DNA of 51,184 nt from an uncultured Oscillospiraceae bacterium (GTDB taxonomy: Bacteria > Bacillota > Clostridia > Oscillospirales > Oscillospiraceae). Under the pieces are notes generated by a model. It was not told where the DNA came from, did not search any database, and saw only the letters and a program-made list of their open reading frames with translations. Shown here piece by piece: positions 23,342-31,301 of this stretch. The stretch spans positions 1-51,184 of the forward strand of contig CAAFLG010000032.1 in NCBI GenBank assembly GCA_900763705.1. Reading direction: 5' to 3'. The number at the start of each line of letters is the position of its first letter. The first letter of the stretch is position 1. A program made the position numbers and the translations under genes.

Positions 23342-24217
23342 ATGGCGCAGAAGAAAAAATGGTTTGAAGCCGCCGTGCACGGCGTTTTTCTCATGCTCGG
23401 GCTCATCACGGTCGGCTGCGTGCTGCTCATCACGGTCTATCTGATCGTCTCCGGTATTCCTGCCATCCGGGAGATCGGGCTTTGGAAGTTCCTCTTCGGC
23501 AGAACGTGGGCGTCCACGGCATCGCAGCCGCAGTACGGCATCCTTCCCTTCATCCTCACGAGCGTGTACGGCACGGCGGGCGCGATCGCCCTCGGCGTGC
23601 CGGTAGGCTTTTTGACGGCGGTGTACTTATCCAAGGTCGCGCCGAAGGGCGTGCGCACGGTGCTGCAATCCGCCGTCAGCCTGCTCGCGGGCATCCCCTC
23701 GGTCGTTTACGGTCTGGTCGGTATGCTGGTGCTCGTGCCTGCCATCCGCAAGGCCTTTCACCTGCCGGACGGCGCGAGCCTGCTCGCCGCCATTCTTGTG
23801 CTGGCGGTGATGATCCTGCCGTCGATCATCAAAGTGAGCGTCACCGCGCTCGAGGCCGTGCCGAAGGAATATGAGGACGCCTCGCTCGCACTGGGCGCGA
23901 CGCCGGTCGAGACCTATTTCCGCGTCTCTGTTCCGGCGGCGAAAAGCGGCATCGCCGCGGCGGTCGTGCTTGGCGTGGGCCGCGCCATCGGTGAAGCGAT
24001 GGCGGTGATGATGGTCTCGGGCAATGTGTCGAATATGCCATCGTCGATTTTTGAGAGCGTCCGCTTTCTCACAACGGCCGTTGCAAGCGAAATGTCCTAC
24101 TCCTCGGGCTTGCAGCATCAGGCGCTCTTTTCCATCGCGCTCGTGCTGTATCTTTTTATCCTGCTCATCAACGCGGCGCTGAATTTCTTCTTAAAGCGCG
24201 ACAAGGAGGGGAACTGA
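23342..24217 (+). CDS. pstC: Phosphate ABC transporter permease PstC
   Basis: A 291-residue membrane subunit with six predicted helices. It carries the PstC signature ALGATPVETYFRVSVPAAKSG and GRAIGEAMAVMMVSGN near the ATPase contact loop. AGAGAGGAAAG at 23328-23338 is the ribosome binding site. The stop overlaps the pstA start by one base. Confidence 0.95.
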   Translation: MAQKKKWFEAAVHGVFLMLGLITVGCVLLITVYLIVSGIPAIREIGLWKFLFGRTWASTASQPQYGILPFILTSVYGTAGAIALGVPVGFLTAVYLSKVAPKGVRTVLQSAVSLLAGIPSVVYGLVGMLVLVPAIRKAFHLPDGASLLAAILVLAVMILPSIIKVSVTALEAVPKEYEDASLALGATPVETYFRVSVPAAKSGIAAAVVLGVGRAIGEAMAVMMVSGNVSNMPSSIFESVRFLTTAVASEMSYSSGLQHQALFSIALVLYLFILLINAALNFFLKRDKEGN

Positions 24218-25068
24218 TGCTGAAAATGCAGTCTTCGGCCCGCCGCAAGGGCTATATCACGGCGATGAAGTTCCTGATGGGTCTTGCCGCAGTATTGACT
24301 TGTGCGCTCGTAGTCGGTATGATTGGCTATATATTGGGCAACGGCATCCCGAACATCACCTGGGAGATGCTTTCCACCGCGCCGAGTTACCTTGCAAACC
24401 GTGTCGGCATCCTGCCGGACATTTTGAGCACGCTCTACATCGTCATCGCGACGCTTTTGATCGTGCTGCCGCTCGGCGTGGGCGCGGCCATCTACTTAAA
24501 CGAATACGCCGCGAACAAAAAGCTCGTCTCCGTCATTGAATATGCGTCCGAAACGCTTTCGGGCATCCCGTCGATCATCTACGGTCTCGTCGGCATGCTG
24601 ATCTTCTGCAAAAACGGCACGTCGCTGCTTGCAGGCGCGCTGACGCTCACGATCATGAACCTGCCGACCATTATGCGCACGACACAGGAGAGCCTCAAGA
24701 CCGTGCCGCAGAGCTACCGCGAAGGAGCTTTCGCGCTGGGGGCGGGCAAGTGGCGCACCATCCGCACGGTGGTGCTGCCCGGCTGCGTGGACGGCGTTGT
24801 GACCGGCTGCATTTTGTCGATCGGGCGCATCCTTGGCGAATCGGCGGCGCTGCTCTTCACGGCGGGCTCGGCGCATATGCTCTATGGCTTCTGGGAAGGG
24901 CTGCACAACGCGGGCGCGACGCTCACCGTGGCGCTGTACTTCTACGCCAAGGAGTCGAGCGATACGGGGCTGGTGTTCGCCATCGCGGCCATCTTGATGC
25001 TGCTGACCATGCTCATAGACCTTACGGCCGATCTTTTAGGCCGGTACTTCAGGAGGAAACAGGAATGA
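24217..25068 (+). CDS. pstA: Phosphate ABC transporter permease PstA
   Basis: A 283-residue second channel subunit. The blocks GIPSIIYGLVGMLIF, VPQSYREGAFALGAGKWRTI and GRILGESAALLFTAGSA are those of PstA. Six membrane helices are predicted. It overlaps pstC by one base and the following kinase gene by four (ATGA), so all are likely translated in a coupled chain. Confidence 0.95.
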   Translation: MLKMQSSARRKGYITAMKFLMGLAAVLTCALVVGMIGYILGNGIPNITWEMLSTAPSYLANRVGILPDILSTLYIVIATLLIVLPLGVGAAIYLNEYAANKKLVSVIEYASETLSGIPSIIYGLVGMLIFCKNGTSLLAGALTLTIMNLPTIMRTTQESLKTVPQSYREGAFALGAGKWRTIRTVVLPGCVDGVVTGCILSIGRILGESAALLFTAGSAHMLYGFWEGLHNAGATLTVALYFYAKESSDTGLVFAIAAILMLLTMLIDLTADLLGRYFRRKQE

Positions 25069-25889
25069 TACAGTCTGTGAACGGAAGCGGCATGAAGCGC
25101 ATGGCCCTTTTGAACGATCTCTCTTGCTTTGGCAAGTGCTCTTTGAGCGTGGCGATGCCCATCATCTCGGCCTACGGCGTGGAAACCGTGCCGCTGCCGA
25201 CGGCGCTTTTATCCACCCACACCGCGAGCGGCTTCGGCCCTTATGTCATGCGCGGCATGACGGAAGAGATGGAGGCCTTTGCCGCGCACTGGAAGAAGCT
25301 CGATATCCGCTTCGACGGCGTATGCACCGGCTTTTTCGCTTCCGCTTCGCAGCTTAGCTTCGCGCAGCGCTTCCTGCGCGAATTTACCACCCCCTCGACC
25401 CTTGTTGTGGTCGACCCCGTGCTCGGCGACAACGGCGCGCTCTACGGCTGCTTTTCAGAGGAGTATGTGCAGGGGATGCGCGAGCTTTGCAGGTGCGCGC
25501 AGCTCATCACACCCAACCGCACGGAGGCGGCGCTCCTTGCCGGCTGCCCGATGGACACGGACGAGAGGGACATCCTTGCAAAGCTCCCTGTGGAAAATGT
25601 CATCATCACGGGCGTTCGCCGCGGCGAGGAGATCGGCTACTGCGCGCGCCTCAATGGACAGTATACGGAAATTTTCAAGCCCCGCCTTCCTCAGACGATG
25701 CACGGCACGGGTGATGTGTTTGCCTCCGCTCTCTGCGGCGAGCTGATGAACGGAACACCGGCGGCGGAGGCGCTTCCCCGCGCGGCAGATTTCTGCGACC
25801 GCTGTGTGCGCGCGACCGCCGCGCGCGGCGAAGCGCACTGGTACGGTCTTGCATTTGAAGATGTATTAAAAGAGGAAAGAGAACAATGA
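25065..25889 (+). CDS. Pyridoxal/pyridoxamine kinase (PfkB fold)
   Basis: A 274-residue ribokinase-superfamily enzyme that phosphorylates vitamin B6 vitamers to make PLP precursors. Blocks are ALLNDLSCFGKCSLSVAMP and PLPTALLSTHTASGFGP near the N-terminus, DPVLGDNGALYG in the middle, NRTEAALLAG, and the catalytic HGTGDVFASALCG near the end. The start at 25065 overlaps pstA by ATGA. Its stop overlaps pstB by four bases. Its place inside the phosphate operon is unusual. Thiamine or other hydroxymethylpyrimidine kinases share the fold, but the CFGKCS N-terminus fits PdxK/PdxY best. Confidence 0.85.
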   Translation: MIQSVNGSGMKRMALLNDLSCFGKCSLSVAMPIISAYGVETVPLPTALLSTHTASGFGPYVMRGMTEEMEAFAAHWKKLDIRFDGVCTGFFASASQLSFAQRFLREFTTPSTLVVVDPVLGDNGALYGCFSEEYVQGMRELCRCAQLITPNRTEAALLAGCPMDTDERDILAKLPVENVIITGVRRGEEIGYCARLNGQYTEIFKPRLPQTMHGTGDVFASALCGELMNGTPAAEALPRAADFCDRCVRATAARGEAHWYGLAFEDVLKEEREQ

Positions 25890-26641
25890 ACAGTATCCTT
25901 TCTGTACAGGATCTGTGCCTGTGGTACGGGAGCCATCAGGCGCTTACCAATATCAACATCGAGATCCCGGAAAAAAGCATCACGGCCCTCATCGGGCCAA
26001 GCGGCTGCGGCAAGTCGACCTTTCTCAAAACGCTTGACCGCATGAATGACCTCATCCCCGATGTGAAGATCACCGGCAGCGTCCGCTACAAGGGCGAGGA
26101 TATCTTCGACCCTTCCGTTGACGTGAGCGAGCTGCGCCGTCAGGTGGGCATGGTCTTTCAAAAGCCCAACCCCTTCCCCATGAGCATTTACGACAACATC
26201 GCCTACGGCCCGCGCACCCACGGCATGAAGAACAAGGCCAAGCTTGATGAGATCGTTGAGCAGTCGCTGCGCGGCGCGGCCATCTGGGACGAGGTCAAAG
26301 ACCGGCTCAAGAAGAACGCGCTCGGTCTCTCCGGCGGCCAGCAGCAGAGGCTTTGCATCGCCCGCGCGCTTGCGGTCGAGCCGGAGGTGCTGCTGATGGA
26401 CGAGCCGACGAGCGCGCTCGACCCCATCTCGACCTCGAAGATCGAGGAACTGGCCATGGAACTCAAGGAAAAATATACGATCGTCATCGTCACGCACAAT
26501 ATGCAGCAGGCGGTGCGCATTTCCGACCGCACGGCGTTTTTCCTGCTCGGCGAGCTGGTGGAATACGGCGAGACGGAAAAACTCTTCTCCCAGCCTCGGG
26601 ACAAGCGGACGGAGGATTACATCACGGGGAGGTTCGGCTAA
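25886..26641 (+). CDS. pstB: Phosphate ABC transporter ATP-binding protein PstB
   Basis: A 251-residue ATPase driving phosphate import. Walker A GPSGCGKSTFLKTLDRMND, the PstB-typical VGMVFQKPNPFPMSIYDNIAYGP, the signature LSGGQQQRLCIARAL and Walker B LLMDEPTSALDP are all intact. The start overlaps the kinase stop by four bases, and phoU begins at the very next base. Confidence 0.97.
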   Translation: MNSILSVQDLCLWYGSHQALTNINIEIPEKSITALIGPSGCGKSTFLKTLDRMNDLIPDVKITGSVRYKGEDIFDPSVDVSELRRQVGMVFQKPNPFPMSIYDNIAYGPRTHGMKNKAKLDEIVEQSLRGAAIWDEVKDRLKKNALGLSGGQQQRLCIARALAVEPEVLLMDEPTSALDPISTSKIEELAMELKEKYTIVIVTHNMQQAVRISDRTAFFLLGELVEYGETEKLFSQPRDKRTEDYITGRFG

Positions 26642-27286
26642 ATGAGAAGTCGGTTTGACGAGCAGCTTGCGCTGCTCAACCGCGAACTGATCGAGATGGG
26701 CGCGCTGTGCGAGGAGGTCATCGCCCTTGCCGCGCAGTCGCTCACCGAGGGCGACACGGCGCTGGCCGCGGGGGTTTCCCCGCTGGACGAGGAGATCGAC
26801 CGCAAGGAGCGCGAGATCGAATCGCTGTGCTTGAAGCTTCTCTTGCAGCAGCAGCCTGTTGCAAGAGACCTGCGCCAGATCTCGGCGGCGCTCAAGATGA
26901 TCACGGATATGGAGCGCATCGGCGATCAGGCGGAGGACATTGCCGAGATCGTCGCCTTCCTCGGCGGGCGCGGCACGGAGGACAGCGAGCTTCTGCGCGA
27001 TATGGCCCGCTCGACGATCCGCATGGTGAGCGGGAGCGTGGACGCTTATGTGAAGCGCGACGTGTCGCTTGCCGAAAAGGTCATTGCCGAGGACGACGTG
27101 GTGGACGATTACTTTGCGCGCGTGAAGAAGGCTCTCATTTCGCGCATTGCCGCCGATCCTGCGGACGGCGAGTTTGCGCTCGACGTGCTGATGATCGCAA
27201 AGTATTTTGAACGCATCGGCGACCATGCGGTGAATATTGCCGAATGGGTCATTTTCTCGGTGACGGGAGAGCATAAGGAGGGATGA
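26642..27286 (+). CDS. phoU: Phosphate signalling regulator PhoU
   Basis: A 214-residue all-helical protein with two PhoU repeats (about 1-100 and 110-205). Each has a metal-binding E/DxxxD pattern (DMERIGDQAEDIAE, YFERIGDHAVNIAEW). PhoU links PstSCAB to the PhoR kinase and shuts off the response when phosphate is plentiful. It starts directly after the pstB stop, so it is likely coupled. Confidence 0.95.
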   Translation: MRSRFDEQLALLNRELIEMGALCEEVIALAAQSLTEGDTALAAGVSPLDEEIDRKEREIESLCLKLLLQQQPVARDLRQISAALKMITDMERIGDQAEDIAEIVAFLGGRGTEDSELLRDMARSTIRMVSGSVDAYVKRDVSLAEKVIAEDDVVDDYFARVKKALISRIAADPADGEFALDVLMIAKYFERIGDHAVNIAEWVIFSVTGEHKEG

Positions 27287-27290
27287 AGCA

Positions 27291-27962
27291 ATGATCTGGT
27301 GCGTGGAAGATGACGCCAGCATCCGCGATATCGAGGTTTACGCCCTGCGCTCCACCGGCTTTGAGGCCGAGGGCTTTGAAGATGGGACGAGCTTCTGGGA
27401 GGCACTGCGCATGCGGCGGCCCGAGCTTGTCGTGCTCGACGTGATGCTCCCCGGCGTGGACGGACTGGAACTGCTGCGCCGGATGCGCGCGGACAGCAAG
27501 CTTTCCGATATCCCTATCGTCATGGCCACGGCCAAGGGCACGGAATACGACCGCATCCGCGGGCTCGATCTCGGCGCGGACTACTATCTCGTCAAGCCCT
27601 TCGGCGTGATGGAGCTTGTTTCCTGTGTCAAGGCCGTGCTGCGCCGCTGCGGAACAAAGCCCGCCGAGCAGCTTCGCTCCGACGGGCTGGTGCTCGACGA
27701 GACGGAGCACACCGTCACGGTGGACGGCGAGCGTGTCGCGCTCACCTTCAAGGAATTTGAACTGCTGCGGCTCTTCCTCTCCCATCCTGGCACGGCGTTT
27801 TCGCGCGATCAGCTCATGGCGGACGTGTGGGGCACCGACTACTGCGGCGAAACGCGCACGGTGGATATGCACATCCGCACCCTGCGCCAGAAGCTCGGCC
27901 CCTACGGCGAAAAGATCGAAACGGTGCGCGGCGTGGGCTACCGTATGGAGGGCAAAGCATGA
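27291..27962 (+). CDS. phoP: Phosphate response regulator (PhoP/PhoB type)
   Basis: A 223-residue OmpR/PhoB regulator. The receiver domain (1-115) has Asp7 and Asp8, phosphoacceptor Asp50 in VVLDVMLPG, and the Lys in YLVKPFG. The winged-helix domain (about 130-220) ends RTVDMHIRTLRQKLGPYG and RGVGYRM. The neighbours define its role in phosphate control. The stop overlaps the kinase gene by ATGA. Confidence 0.92.
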   Translation: MIWCVEDDASIRDIEVYALRSTGFEAEGFEDGTSFWEALRMRRPELVVLDVMLPGVDGLELLRRMRADSKLSDIPIVMATAKGTEYDRIRGLDLGADYYLVKPFGVMELVSCVKAVLRRCGTKPAEQLRSDGLVLDETEHTVTVDGERVALTFKEFELLRLFLSHPGTAFSRDQLMADVWGTDYCGETRTVDMHIRTLRQKLGPYGEKIETVRGVGYRMEGKA

Positions 27963-29614
27963 CAAAAAAGATCTTTCACTCCATCCTGCTCGTTGCGGGT
28001 GCGGTGCTGCTTGCAAGCCTTCTTTTTATCATGGGCTGCCTCTACGAGTACTTTGGCAGCGTGGAGAAAAAGCAGCTGCGCGACGAGCTGGAGCTCGCCT
28101 CCGTCGCCGTGGAGGGCGGCGGGGAGGACTATCTTTCAAGCATCTCCTCCGAGCGCTACCGCCTGACGTGGATCGCGCCCGACGGCAAGGTGCTCTACGA
28201 CACCGTGACCGACGCGGAAAGCCTTGAAAACCACGCCGACCGCGAAGAGGTGCGCGAGGCTCTTGCGCACGGCGAGGGCGAAAGCTCGCGCTATTCCTCC
28301 ACGATCCTGCAAAAGACGATGTACTGCGCGCGCAGGCTAACGGGCGGCAGTGTGCTGCGTATTTCCATCAGCCGCGCGACGGCGGGTGTGCTGCTCATCG
28401 GCATGGTGCAGCCCATCCTGATCGTCGTTATCGTGGCGCTCATCTTGTCGGCGGTGCTGGCACGGCGGCTTTCGCGCCGCATCGTGCGCCCGCTCAACGA
28501 GCTGGATCTTGAGCACCCGCTGGAAAACAACGCCTACGAGGAGCTTTCCCCGCTGCTCGGACGCATCAACCACCAGCACCGGCAGATCGACGAGCAGATG
28601 CGCGAACTGGAGCAGCAGAGGACCGAATTTTCGCAGATCACCGGCAGCATGCGAGAGGGCCTCGTCCTGCTCGACGAAAAAGAGCGCGTGCTGAGCATCA
28701 ACCCCGCCGCGTGCAGGCTTTTTGACGTGGACGAGCGCTGCGTCGGTCAGGATTTTCTCACGCTCGACCGCAGCCACGATATCCGCCTTGCCATCGCCGA
28801 TGCGATGGCGCAGGGGCACGGCGAAGCCCGCGCCGAGCGCGGCGGCCGCGTCTGGCAGTTTGACGTGAGCCGCATCCTCTCCGGCACGGCGGCGGTGGGC
28901 GCGGTGCTGCTGGCCTTCGACATCACCGAGCGCGAAACGGCGGAGCAGAACCGCCGCGAATTCACGGCGAACGTGTCGCACGAGCTCAAAACGCCGCTGC
29001 AAGGCATCATCGGCAGCGCGGAGCTGCTCGAAAACGGCATGGTGCAGCCGGACGACGTGCCGCGCTTTGTCGGCCACATCCGCAAGGAGGCGCAGCGCCT
29101 TGTCACGCTCATCGGCGACATCATCCGCCTCTCCCAGCTCGACGAGGGTGACGTAATGCCGCGCGAGACGGTCGATCTGCTGACGCTCTCGCAGGAGGCG
29201 GCAGACGATCTCACGGCTGCGGCAGAGCAGAAGAACGTGACGATCTCCGTCACAGGTGAGAGTACCTGCGTGAGCGGCGTGCGCCGGCTTTTGTACGAGG
29301 TGGTCTATAACCTCTGTGACAATGGCGTAAAGTACAATGTCGAGGGCGGAAGCGTTTCGGTGCGCGTGGGAATGGAGGACGGCAAGGCGGTCGTCTCCGT
29401 CACCGATACGGGCATCGGCATTGCGCCCGAGCACCAGGGGCGCATCTTCGAGCGCTTCTACCGCGTGGATAAGAGCCACTCGAAGGCGAGCGGCGGCACG
29501 GGCCTCGGCCTTTCCATCGTCAAGCACGCCGTGCAGTATCACCACGGCACGGTCGAGCTTCAAAGCGAGGAAGGCAAGGGTACGACCATCCGCATCCTTC
29601 TCCCGAAGGAGTGA
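27959..29614 (+). CDS. phoR: Phosphate sensor histidine kinase (PhoR type)
   Basis: A 551-residue membrane kinase. It has helix 1 at about 6-27, an outer sensor region, helix 2 at about 145-165, a HAMP segment (RRLSRRIVRPLNELD), a PAS domain at about 215-325 and the H-box VSHELKTPLQGIIG with His341. The ATPase domain has N-, G1- and G2-boxes (NLCDNGVKYN, DTGIGIAPEHQGRIFERF, GGTGLGLSIVKHAV). The start at 27959 overlaps the regulator stop. The PAS plus HAMP layout is that of PhoR. Confidence 0.93.
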   Translation: MTKKIFHSILLVAGAVLLASLLFIMGCLYEYFGSVEKKQLRDELELASVAVEGGGEDYLSSISSERYRLTWIAPDGKVLYDTVTDAESLENHADREEVREALAHGEGESSRYSSTILQKTMYCARRLTGGSVLRISISRATAGVLLIGMVQPILIVVIVALILSAVLARRLSRRIVRPLNELDLEHPLENNAYEELSPLLGRINHQHRQIDEQMRELEQQRTEFSQITGSMREGLVLLDEKERVLSINPAACRLFDVDERCVGQDFLTLDRSHDIRLAIADAMAQGHGEARAERGGRVWQFDVSRILSGTAAVGAVLLAFDITERETAEQNRREFTANVSHELKTPLQGIIGSAELLENGMVQPDDVPRFVGHIRKEAQRLVTLIGDIIRLSQLDEGDVMPRETVDLLTLSQEAADDLTAAAEQKNVTISVTGESTCVSGVRRLLYEVVYNLCDNGVKYNVEGGSVSVRVGMEDGKAVVSVTDTGIGIAPEHQGRIFERFYRVDKSHSKASGGTGLGLSIVKHAVQYHHGTVELQSEEGKGTTIRILLPKE

Positions 29615-29622
29615 GCAAACAG

Positions 29623-29662
29623 AAAAGGACGCCGCAGGTTATATCCTGCGGCGTCCTTTTTT
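29623..29662 (+). terminator. Terminator of the pst-pho operon
   Basis: AAAAGGACGCCGCAGG pairs with CCTGCGGCGTCCTTTT around a TTATAT loop and is followed by TT. A 16-base-pair GC-rich stem with a T run gives a strong terminator. Confidence 0.9.
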
Positions 29663-29741
29663 CATCACATGACGTTTGCTGCGGCGAGATCGTAGAGAAG
29701 GTGCGCGAGAATGAGCGAGCGCATGGCGCAGCGTTGTCGCG

Positions 29742-29750
29742 CATAGTCTT
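29742..29750 (+). promoter_or_regulatory. Possible sigma-K -10 element for dpaA
   Basis: CATAGTCTT resembles the CATAnnnTA box of the mother-cell sigma factor K, but no AC-type -35 stands at the right distance. A start about 7 bases later would leave a short leader with AAAGGGGG before the dpaA ATG. In B. subtilis the orthologous spoVF genes are sigma-K dependent. Confidence 0.3.
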
Positions 29751-29770
29751 TATGGAAAAGGGGGAATAAG

Positions 29771-30598
29771 ATGGAACGAACGATGGCATTTTTGGGCGGC
29801 GATCAGCGGATGCGACTGCTCGCGCAGATGATGGCGGCGGAGGGGCACGAGGTCTGCTCGTGGGAGCTTTCCGGCGCGCCGAACCCACAGGCGCTGTGCG
29901 ACGCACTGCGGGCGGAGTGTATCGTCCTGCCGCTGCCGATGGAGAAAAACGGATACTTGAGCGGCACGGAGATGACGATCGAGCGCCTTTTTCACGCGCT
30001 GCGGCCGGAGCATCGAATCTTTGCCGGAAACGTGAGCGGAGAGGCGATGGCGCTCGCGGACGCGCTGGGGCTTCACGTCACGGACTATTTTGCCTCAGAG
30101 GAGCTGAGCGTGCGCAACGCCGTCCCGACGGCGGAGGGCGCGATCGAAACGGCAATGAAGCACACAAGCGTTACCCTGCACGGCACGCCCTGTCTTGTAA
30201 TGGGCTTTGGCCGCATCGGAAAGCTCCTTGCCCACGACCTGCACGCGCTGGGGGCAAAGGTGAGCGTCGGCGCGCGCAAGCTCTCGGACCTTGCGTGGAT
30301 CGACGCCTTCGGCTACACGCCGCTGCACACGAACCGGCTTTCCGGCACGCTGGGAGAATTCCGCGTGGTCTTCAACACCGTGCCGCATCCGGTGCTGGAC
30401 GAAGCGCTCCTCTCGGAGCTTCCGCGCGGCTGCCTGCTCATCGAGCTTGCGGGCGCGAGCGGCTTTGATCTGGACGCGGTGGAAAAGCTGCGCCTTTCCT
30501 ATCTGCGCGCACCGGGACTGCCGGGCATCGTCGCGCCGGAGACGGCGGCGCACGCCATCAAAAAAACCTTATGTCGACTCATGGAGGAGGACGCATGA
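29771..30598 (+). CDS. dpaA: Dipicolinate synthase subunit A
   Basis: A 275-residue subunit of the enzyme that turns dihydroxytetrahydrodipicolinate into dipicolinic acid, the calcium chelator of the spore core. It has an N-terminal domain (AFLGGDQRMRLLAQMMAAEG) and a C-terminal NAD(P)-binding Rossmann fold (GTPCLVMGFGRIGKLLAHDL). B. subtilis SpoVFA is about 297 residues, so this is slightly short but complete. The stop overlaps dpaB by ATGA. It acts in the mother cell during late sporulation. Confidence 0.92.
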   Translation: MERTMAFLGGDQRMRLLAQMMAAEGHEVCSWELSGAPNPQALCDALRAECIVLPLPMEKNGYLSGTEMTIERLFHALRPEHRIFAGNVSGEAMALADALGLHVTDYFASEELSVRNAVPTAEGAIETAMKHTSVTLHGTPCLVMGFGRIGKLLAHDLHALGAKVSVGARKLSDLAWIDAFGYTPLHTNRLSGTLGEFRVVFNTVPHPVLDEALLSELPRGCLLIELAGASGFDLDAVEKLRLSYLRAPGLPGIVAPETAAHAIKKTLCRLMEEDA

Positions 30599-31155
30599 AG
30601 ATCGGATTTGCCTTTTGCGGCTCGTTCTGCAACCATCCCGAGCTGCTGAAAATTTACGAGGACATTGCGCGCGAGCACGAGCTTGTGCCGATTTTGTCGG
30701 AAAACGCGGCGAAGTATTCGACGCGCTTCGGCACGGCGGAGGACTTTGTGACGCGCGTGGAGGGCATCGCGGGGCGCCGTGCCGTGCGGAATATCGTCGA
30801 AGCGGAGCCGCTCGGCCCGCAGGGGGCGATGGAGGTACTCGTCATTGCACCCTGCACGGGCAATACGCTTGCAAAGCTTGCCCACGGCATCACGGACGGG
30901 CCGGTGACGATGGCGGCGAAGGGGCACCTGCGAAACGGCAAGCCCGTCGTGCTCGCGCTGGCGACGAACGACGGCCTATCCGCGAGCGCCGCGAACATCG
31001 CCGCGCTCCTGAACCGAAAGAACTACTACTTTGTCCCCTTCGGGCAGGACAACGCCGAGGCAAAGCCTACGTCGCTCATTGCGGATTTCCGCAAGATCAT
31101 GCCGACAGTCGAGGCGGCAATGGAGGACCGCCAAATTCAGCCAATTTTGCTGTGA
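30595..31155 (+). CDS. dpaB: Dipicolinate synthase subunit B
   Basis: A 186-residue flavoprotein-like subunit (SpoVFB). The N-terminal MKIGFAFCGSFCNHPELL and the blocks VLVIAPCTGNTLAKLAHGITDGPVTMA and PVVLALATNDGLSASAANI match the family. The start at 30595 follows GGAGGAGG (30583-30590) and overlaps dpaA. Together the pair makes one enzyme, so the organism is expected to form spores. Confidence 0.93.
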   Translation: MKIGFAFCGSFCNHPELLKIYEDIAREHELVPILSENAAKYSTRFGTAEDFVTRVEGIAGRRAVRNIVEAEPLGPQGAMEVLVIAPCTGNTLAKLAHGITDGPVTMAAKGHLRNGKPVVLALATNDGLSASAANIAALLNRKNYYFVPFGQDNAEAKPTSLIADFRKIMPTVEAAMEDRQIQPILL

Positions 31156-31159
31156 AACG

Positions 31160-31188
31160 AAAAAAGACAGGAATTTCCTGCCTTTTTT
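31160..31188 (+). terminator. Terminator after dpaB
   Basis: AAAAAAG-A-CAGG pairs with CCTG-C-CTTTTTT across an AT-rich loop, ending in T6. The stem is short but the T run is good. Confidence 0.7.
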
Positions 31189-31241
31189 GCGACGTAACAA
31201 TAAACTTGCGCCCATCTTTTCCCGATGCTCGCTGAACGTGC

Positions 31242-31270
31242 TTGAAAAAACCCGTGCGCTCCCCTATACT
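31242..31270 (+). promoter_or_regulatory. Promoter of the DUF2812-like gene
   Basis: TTGAAA (31242-31247) and TATACT (31265-31270) are 17 bases apart. This strong sigma-A layout also rules out the in-frame TTG at 31242 as a translation start. Confidence 0.75.
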
Positions 31271-31301
31271 CTGCATAGAGAAAAGAGGGGAGTGGACGCA
31301 A

